A stretch of DNA of 64,000 bases from Palsa-504 sp963787645 (GTDB lineage: Bacteria; Actinomycetota; Actinomycetes; Streptosporangiales; Streptosporangiaceae), in contig CAWBDS010000011.1 of assembly GCA_963787645.1 (NCBI GenBank), positions 806,001 to 870,000 on the forward strand, in the 5' to 3' direction. The notes beneath the pieces are model-generated. The model saw only the letters and a program-made list of their open reading frames with translations. It made no database searches and was not told where the DNA came from. This document shows, piece after piece, positions 63,561-64,000 of the stretch (positions are counted from its first letter, which is position 1; every line of letters starts with the position of its first letter). Both the position numbers and the translations under genes were made by a program.

Positions 63561-64000
63561 ATGGCCAGGCCTGATCGGGCGGCAGAGCACCGTTTCCGGC
63601 TGGCCTCGTCGACCACCGCGCTGGTGCTGGGCGCCGTGTTCGCGCTCGTCGCGCTGGCCCTGGTGCCGCTGTCCCTGCTGGCCAGGCAGAGCCCGCAGGT
63701 GAATGGCGGAGAGGCGCTCGGCGCGGTCCCGTTCGGCGTGGTGGGCTTCGTACTGGCCCGGCGTCTGCCACGCAACCCGATCGGCTGGATTTTCCTGGCC
63801 ATCGCCACCTGCCTGCTGCTCAGCATCGACAGCGGGTTCTACGCGGTGATCAGCTATCCGCTTGGCCACCATCTCCCGCTGGCCCCGGCGGCGCTGTTCT
63901 TGTACCAGCTGTGGGGTCCGGCTCTGTCCCTGTTCGCGCTGGTCGTGTTGCTGTTCCCGGACGGCGCCTTGCCCTCGCGGGCTAGCCGCGTGATCAGGTG
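63561..64000 (+). CDS. Multi-pass membrane protein, sensor-like (paralogue 3, cut by window end)
   Basis: The first 146 residues are visible: a basic start (ARPDRAAEHRFRLASS), a membrane helix (LVLGAVFALVALALVPLSLL), the VGFVLARRLPRNPIGWIFL signature shared with paralogue 1 (VAWRKPGNPLGWIFL), and further helices ending near LLFPDGALPS. It is the third copy in a row of this family. Whether a kinase domain follows lies beyond the window. Confidence 0.75.
   Translation, partial: MARPDRAAEHRFRLASSTTALVLGAVFALVALALVPLSLLARQSPQVNGGEALGAVPFGVVGFVLARRLPRNPIGWIFLAIATCLLLSIDSGFYAVISYPLGHHLPLAPAALFLYQLWGPALSLFALVVLLFPDGALPSRASRVIR

Overview
The window is high-GC actinobacterial DNA, probably from a Streptosporangiales/Streptomyces-like lineage. 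The signs are the gene order tRNA-Arg / nrtL-lysA-hom-thrC-thrB / rho-rpmE-prfA-prmC-sua5 / wecA-like / atpI-atpBEFHAGDC-DUF2550, a WhiB protein, a Rho with a long Arg/Asp/Gln/Gly-rich insert, and frequent GTG/TTG starts.

Region 1 (1-9400) holds accessory chromosomal genes: the end of an aldehyde dehydrogenase; a three-gene minus-strand run (GMC oxidoreductase, MEDS-STAS protein, anti-sigma-like ATPase fused to STAS); a PduO-type cobalamin adenosyltransferase; an IS5-type transposase remnant; an arginase-fold protein with altered metal ligands; a histidine phosphatase; and a recombinase stump. Region 2 (8.9-31.5 kb) is conserved core on the minus strand. It carries the whole F1Fo ATP synthase operon, a polyprenyl-phosphate sugar-1-phosphate transferase with a repetitive tail, translation factors (Sua5, PrmC, RF1, L31), Rho, and a tightly packed six-gene operon for lysine/threonine synthesis that starts with a lone receiver protein and an ArgS-like anticodon-binding protein.

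Region 3 (31.6-58.07 kb) is an integrative mobilizable/conjugative element inserted in the 3' half of a tRNA-Arg(CCG) gene. From the tRNA outward it has a tyrosine integrase, a small excisionase-like protein, a DUF4913-type protein, a VirD4/TraD-like coupling ATPase, a membrane protein, WhiB, and a chain of very small genes coupled by 4-base ATGA overlaps. These are divergent from a GntR/UTRA regulator with two matching palindromic operators. Next come a PP2C phosphatase and a membrane-anchored NB-ARC/TPR protein with ten almost identical 126-bp repeats. A more AT-rich defence-like island follows: unknown genes, a type III-like methyltransferase/helicase-nuclease pair, and a HEPN-like protein fused to an EcoRI-methyltransferase stub. 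The element ends with a MOBF relaxase-helicase.

Region 4 (58-64 kb) contains two further copies of the tRNA-Arg attachment core, each followed by a truncated integrase. One integrase is joined to the N-terminus of a second relaxase; the other abuts a beheaded membrane-protein gene. Three tandem paralogues of a multi-pass membrane sensor-like protein (without kinase domain) are interleaved. The tRNA-Arg locus has therefore accumulated at least two element lineages and then decayed by internal deletion.
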